NCBI GenBank assembly: GCA_043228905.1
Contig: JBHGNT010000051.1
Location: forward strand, 114,669-178,668
DNA length: 64,000 bases
DNA from: Azolla caroliniana
Taxonomy: Eukaryota > Polypodiophyta
Reading direction: 5' to 3'
The first letter of the stretch is position 1; every line of letters begins with the position of its first letter. A program made the position numbers and the translations under genes. Shown here in pieces: positions 60,058-64,000 of the stretch. The notes beneath the pieces are model-generated. The model had not been told where the DNA came from. It made no database searches and saw only the letters and a program-made list of their open reading frames with translations.

Positions 60058-61503
60058 AGAGGACTGCCAAGGCGTGGGGCCGCGACAGTCCGGATGCTCC
60101 GGGAAAACCCCACATCTGTACGATAAAACCATGTACAATAGGTAGGAAATTTTGCTTCTCCGACAGCGGAGCATGTACGATGGTCGGCATCGCCGGCCGA
60201 GAGAAAACAAAGACGGAGGGGAGACTTCGGGCGTGCGGAGTTCTCGGCCCTGACGAAGAAATCGACGGAGCCGTGGAGGCAGTCTCCTTCGACGACACCT
60301 TGGGAATGCTGGGGAAGGTAGTCGAAGAAGACCTTAACGAAGACCGGACGATACCGGTATGTTCCGAAGAAATGTACGAAGTCATCGCGGACTTCGGTCG
60401 AGGGCTCGAGTCGGAACGGACGGCCCGAGTTAGCACCAAGTACAAGACTGTGGACCGGAAGGTGAGGCCAGTTGCGGCGCCCTTACCGGAGGGCAGCAAA
60501 TCCCGAATCAAAGGGGTTGCATCGGACCCCAGCTTACGAGATCCGGCCTGCATAGGACACACCTTCACCAATGAGACGCTCCGCGAGCTGAAGATCGGTG
60601 GGGGCGGGTTCCTACTGCCGGTGGAGGAAGATCGGTTTCGGAGAATGCTCGGAAGGCACGGGAAAGCCTTCGCATTCTCACCGGAGGAAATCGGGTGCGT
60701 AGACCCGACGATCGTAGAGCCAATGGTGATATTCACGGTACCGCATGTACCGTGGAATCTCAAGCCAATTCCGGTTCCGAGAGCTCACATCCCGAAGTTG
60801 ATGGAGCTGTTGAAGCAGAAAGTTGATATGGGCATTCTCGAGCCGTCGAGCGCCCCATATTCAAACCGATGGTTTACCGTACCAAAGAAAAACGGATCGT
60901 TGCGCTTCATTCAGGACCTACAGCCGGTCAACAGAGTGACCATTCGGAACGCAGGGATCGGACCGACCATAGACGAGTTCGCGGAGGCCTTCGCCGGAAG
61001 GTCGATTTACTCGGTCGGTGATCTATACTCAGGGTACGACCAGTTCCAGCTAGCCGTGGAGAGCAGAGACATTACGACGATGCGAACTCCCCTCGGCCTA
61101 GTGCGGATGTGTACGCTGCCACAAGGAGGGACCAACTCGGTGGCCCACATGGTGAATGCAATGAACAAGGTGCTGAGGGACTGCATCCCGGACATCACCA
61201 TGCCGTTTCTAGACGACATCCCGATCAAGGGATGCCCGGTAGAAGAGAAGGACGAGACGATCGGGCCGGACGGATGCCGGCGATTCGTGATGACACACAT
61301 CGACGACTGCGAGAAGGTGCTGCAAAGGCTAGAGGATGCGAGGCTCACCTTCTCGGGGGAGAAGTCAGCCTTCGGGCAGTCGGAAATCATGGTGGTCGGA
61401 CATTTATGTCGACCATATGGCCGGAAACCGTCTCCGGCAAAGGTAGAAGCCATCTCCGCGATGAAGCCTGATTGCAGCTCGGTCACGGTAAGTACGAAGA
61501 TTC
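60054..61503 (+). CDS. pol: G5 pol: reverse transcriptase
   Basis: The -1 frame from TTA at 60054, with no AUG near the junction; the first Met is at 60180. The linker FDDTLGMLGKVVEEDLNEDR is followed by RT: PHVPWNLKPIPVPRAHIPKL, VPKKNGSLRFIQDLQPVNRV, SIYSVGDLYSGYDQFQLAVE, LPQGGTNSVAHMVNAMNK, catalytic FLDDIPIKG (Asp pair at 61212-61217) and FSGEKSAFGQSEIMVVGHLC. Near 61487 an extra base changes the frame, compared with G4 (ITEVRRFLGA). All RT catalytic residues are intact. Confidence 0.92.
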
Positions 61504-62550
61504 TTGGGAGCATGCGCCTTCTACCACATATGGATCCCGCATTACGCGCACGTCGCGGAGCCGCTGTACGGATTATTGAAGAAAGGGCGAAGATTCGAAT
61601 GGCTAGACAAGCACACGGAGTCGGTCCGGAAGCTGAAGGAGGCTCTTTCGGCAGCACCGGCACTCCGAAAGGCCGTCTACAGGAAGGGCACCCCAGTGTA
61701 CATAACGGTTGACACGAGTCCGACCGGAATCGGGTGGGTCGTCAACCAAGAAGACGAGGACGGCAATCGGTTTCCGATCCGATTCGGCGCGAAGGTCCTC
61801 AGTGAGCGGCAGCAAGGATACACCCAGGTTAAACGCGAACTCTGGGGTATCGTTTCGGCGGTGAAGGCCGACAAGGACTATCTGATCGGGACAGAGGTAA
61901 TCATAGAGACGGATTGCATGCCGATTCTCGGCATGGTTTCCGGATGCGCGACGCCGGACCTGGCAATGCTCAGGTGGATAGCGTACATCAAGTCCCTGGA
62001 CCCGGAAATACGACACATTTCCGGGAAAGACAACGCCATGGCCGACATGCTTTCGAGGGCGAGGTTCGATGACGAGGGCGGCATGGTTTCGGAGGACGAA
62101 GAGGTCGGCGTGGACTTCTTCGAGGCAGCATACGTAACAACCGACGGGACGAGCACTCCGGCGCTTAACGACTTCGACGCGAGCAAGTACGACGGGGAGT
62201 GGCTGCAGATCGGTGGGTTCTTGAGGACAATGGCGCCGGATGCGTCATGGACGAAAGACGAGGCCAACCGGATTCGGAAGAAAGCGTACCGGTTCTTTCT
62301 CCGAGATGGCTATCTATGGAAGCACCCGAAGAAGAGGGACGGCGCTCCGCTCCGGGTGGTGGCGATGAAGGAAGAACAGGAGGAGCTGCTGACGGCCTAC
62401 CACGACAGCCCTTGGGCCGGACACCGTGGAACTTGGGCCACGTTCGAGAAGATAAAGGAGAAGTACTGGTGGCCGGGACTGTACCGGGACGTGCATCGAT
62501 TCGTGACAACTTGCGAGAGCTGTCAGATGCACTCCGTGGTCCGACACCGG
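61504..62550 (+). CDS. pol: G5 pol: RNase H and start of integrase
   Basis: It continues RT in the next frame: GACAFYHIWIPHYAHVAEPL, RNase H with YITVDTSPTGIGWVVNQEDE, IIETDCMPILGMVSGCATPD and HISGKDNAMADMLSRARF. The integrase zinc region follows: HDSPWAGHRGTWATFEKIKE, WWPGLYRDVHRFVTTCESCQ. C4 interrupts after HSVVRHR. It is uninterrupted up to that point. The catalytic integrase core is outside the window. Confidence 0.92.
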
Positions 62551-62735
62551 TGTCGAATACAAGTGTATAATGGACGTATTCACACTATCCCTTGTATAGC
62601 TCTAGTTTGGGCCATTTGTGTAATTAGCGTAAAGGGTAGTTGCCCTAAGTCGGTCACTATATAAAGTGACCTAGTAACCTCTTTGTAAGGTTGGGTGTTG
62701 TATTATTGTTTCTATTGAATAGAAAATCTTGTGTG

Positions 62736-62786
<51 letters not shown>

Positions 62787-62798
62787 ACGGATCAGAAA
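62551..62798 (+). repeat. C4 left LTR, plus orientation, truncated
   Basis: It starts TGTCGAATACAAG, which is the U3 end of family C. It has a TATA box TATATAAA at 62658-62665 and a long CT run at 62736-62782, and ends in CGGATCAGAAA (62788-62798). The last 11 bases are also the matching gag bases of C3, so the fusion lies within them. Confidence 0.88.
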
Positions 62799-63107
62799 CA
62801 TCTTCGTTGCAGCGACCTTCTTTTCGTAGGTGTCCGACAGTGTTTTCCACAGTTCGAATGCTGTCGTACACGATTGCACCGTAAAGTGTACCGATTCCGA
62901 TAGGTGCATCCGAATCGTGGCGCGGACGATTCTGTCCAGCTTCTGCCACTCAATTGGTTTGTATCCTTCTGGAGGTTCTTCATTTTCGATGGGATCGATT
63001 TGCCCCTTGACTATGAGATAGTCCTGCATTTGCTCCTTCCAGAAGTTGAAGTTCGATCCATCGAACTTTCGTAGACTCATTTCTGACGAGCCGGATGTTG
63101 ATGCCAT
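62789..63107 (-). pseudogene. gag: C4 gag fragment
   Basis: Start MASTSGSSEMSLRKFDGSNF at 63107, with no stop for about 105 codons: NFWKEQMQDYLIVKGQIDPI, TAFELWKTLSDTYEKKVAAT, then ATKMFLI, where it runs into the inverted LTR. It is nearly identical to the start of the C3 Gag. Everything after this point (rest of gag and all of pol) is absent on this side. Confidence 0.9.
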
Positions 63108-63804
63108 CAAATTCGGTTTCGGTTGACGAAGCTCGGTTCGGAGTTGACTACGAACCTTGTTGGAGTGCAGCCGGTTGGCTCACCCGATATCGTTCTAGTC
63201 GGATTTGAACCCGAGTCGGTTCGGCTTCGGATATATGTATTGTTGAACTTGCTCGAATTGACTCCGGTAACTTGAGGGACAGAACCGACTGGTCTTCCCG
63301 AATGTTGCCGAGTCGGAGTGAGCCCGGTTCGCTTCCGAATCTGTATGCCAAATACCGATTATTGAAACCGATTGTCTGGACCGATTCTGCTTCGGGTGAC
63401 TGCAGCGACGAGAGAGACGGATCCAACTGATCCTCCCGAATGTCGATCAGCCGGATGAAGCACGAATTGGGGTTGTTGTCTTGAGACTGATCTGCACCGA
63501 GTGGTTACAATGAGCGGGGAGCAGCGTTTGATGACCTCTTCGGATGCCGTTTAACCGAGTGGAGCACGATCGTGTCAATGTTGCACAAGGGGATTTCACC
63601 TCGAGCGGTTACGATCACAAGGAACAGAGTACAACCGGCTGGCTTACTCCAAGCGAAGATGATCTAACGCGATGAGATGCAAGCCTCGTTTCTTTTCTTC
63701 TTCTCTCTTCTTCGAATGACGCAGGAGACCGAATGTTGTGCAGGCTGAGACGACGGCCGACAGCGAGTTGAAGGACCGAATACTGTGCAGGCTCTGATAC
63801 CAGA
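63108..63804 (-). other. C4 untranslated leader with primer site
   Basis: This lies between the gag start and the 5' LTR. The primer site on the minus strand, TGGTATCAGAGC, is at about 63791-63802. The leader is related to that of C3 but longer and partly diverged, with repeated short motifs such as gaccgaat and gtgcaggct. No gene seen. Confidence 0.75.
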
Positions 63805-63888
63805 TGTTGGAGACAATGTCGTCAATATCAAAGATCAAATAGCATTAGATTCGTGCTGAGTACCTGCGTATGACAATTTCTGATCCGT

Positions 63889-63927
<39 letters not shown>

Positions 63928-64000
63928 CACACAAGATTTTCTATTCAATAGAAACAATAATACAACACCCAACCTTACAAAGAGGTTACTAGGTCACTTT
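63805..64000 (-). repeat. C4 right (5') LTR, incomplete at window end
   Basis: It starts TGTTGGAGACAATG and aligns with the C3 LTR and, in inverted orientation, with 62551-62798. A (GA)n run is at 63893-63925. It continues past the window. Confidence 0.88.

Larger units (their letters stand above)
57091..62550 (+). mobile_element. G5, family G gypsy retrotransposon, well preserved, cut by C4
   Basis: It starts TGTCGTGAAGAAAACCGTCC in the G4 3' LTR (left flank ACCGG). The 5' LTR, primer site, gag, protease, RT, RNase H and the start of integrase are all present. C4 interrupts the integrase at 62551, and the rest is outside the window. Coding damage is limited: one frameshift mutation in RT-RNase H, besides the conserved gag stop and the PR/RT frame change discussed below. 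Confidence 0.93.
62551..64000 (-). mobile_element. C4, rearranged family C copia element (left LTR inverted; right end outside the window)
   Basis: At the left is an LTR in plus orientation (62551-62798). It is fused to a gag gene that reads on the minus strand, followed by leader, primer site and a 5' LTR in minus orientation (63805 onward). A normal element has both LTRs in one orientation, so this copy is a fold-back. The left flank is ACCGG (62546-62550); the partner target copy cannot be seen. Confidence 0.85.

Noticed and set aside
61484-61495. GTAAGT resembling a splice donor in the RT of G5
   Set aside because: It coincides with a local one-base insertion relative to G4, and no matching acceptor or intron-length gap exists; a frameshift mutation explains it.
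39633-62550. Horizontal transfer of the D-H-G gypsy lineage from a non-plant source
   Set aside because: The protease and RNase H look unlike the common plant gypsy lineages I know, but sequence alone cannot decide this; a phylogeny of the RT at 60700-61450 would.
50327-64000. A host gene or defence system between the gypsy elements
   Set aside because: All frames there match Gag, protease, RT, RNase H or integrase of family G or gag of family C; nothing is left over.

Overview
This 64 kb window is nuclear DNA of a land plant, probably an angiosperm; I cannot name the species. It is built entirely of LTR retrotransposons and holds no cellular gene that I can support. The plant assignment rests on Ty1/copia elements with the initiator-Met primer site (TGGTATCAGAGC), Tnt1-like pol proteins, Ty3/gypsy elements, and gag-only or non-coding LTR elements nested inside one another. 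Working labels used below: family A (A1-A3, copia with an extra Pol tail), family B (B1-B3, copia, Tnt1/Tork-like), family C (C2-C4, copia), C1 (the outermost copia), family G (G1-G5, gypsy, primer site TGGTGAACCCGACGTGAA) and X1 (non-autonomous).

Layout. C1 (+) is the ground layer and survives as 27811-28418 and 38922-39373. Three insertions split it. (1) C2 (+; 1-399, 12751-13187, 27403-27810) carries A1 (-, 400-12745, TSD TTTGG), which holds X1 (-, 2539-10875, TSD CCATT), which holds B1 (-, 5488-10818, TSD CTATT). C2 also carries B2 (-, 13188-27397), which holds A2 (-, 14713-23929, TSD CCTTT), which holds G1 (-, 15761-19279, TSD ACGT). (2) A3 (+, 28419-38916, TSD GTGGC) holds B3 (+, 33906 to about 38780). 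(3) G2 (-, starts 39374, far end outside the window) has G3 (+, 39633-49613, TSD ACGT) in its LTR, and C3 (-, 41010-46379, TSD GTGCC) lies in the gag gene of G3. G2 is then interrupted at 51122 by G4 (+), G4 by G5 (+, 57091) and G5 by C4 (62551 to the window end). Nesting is five layers deep on three branches. Once TSDs and LTR ends are placed, almost every base belongs to a named element.

How the genes work together. Autonomous copies encode Gag (particle, CCHC zinc knuckle), protease, integrase, reverse transcriptase and RNase H (copia order PR-INT-RT-RH; gypsy order PR-RT-RH-INT). The best preserved are C3 (one 1,343-codon frame broken only by three stops, LTRs without a visible difference), B1 (one amber codon and one frameshift, one LTR mismatch), A2 and G5. 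G1 and G3 carry only gag and would need pol from relatives such as G4/G5, which share their primer site. X1 has no recognisable gene.

Most notable observations: a tRNA-like segment with Pol III A and B boxes in the LTRs of G1 and G2; a PR/RT junction in G4 and G5 that looks like a -1 frameshift site; a conserved D-H-G protease motif in the same elements; an acidic C-terminal Pol extension kept in all family A copies; LTRs of X1 that match in R/U5 but not in U3; and a palindromic copy (C4). LTR comparisons were made by eye.
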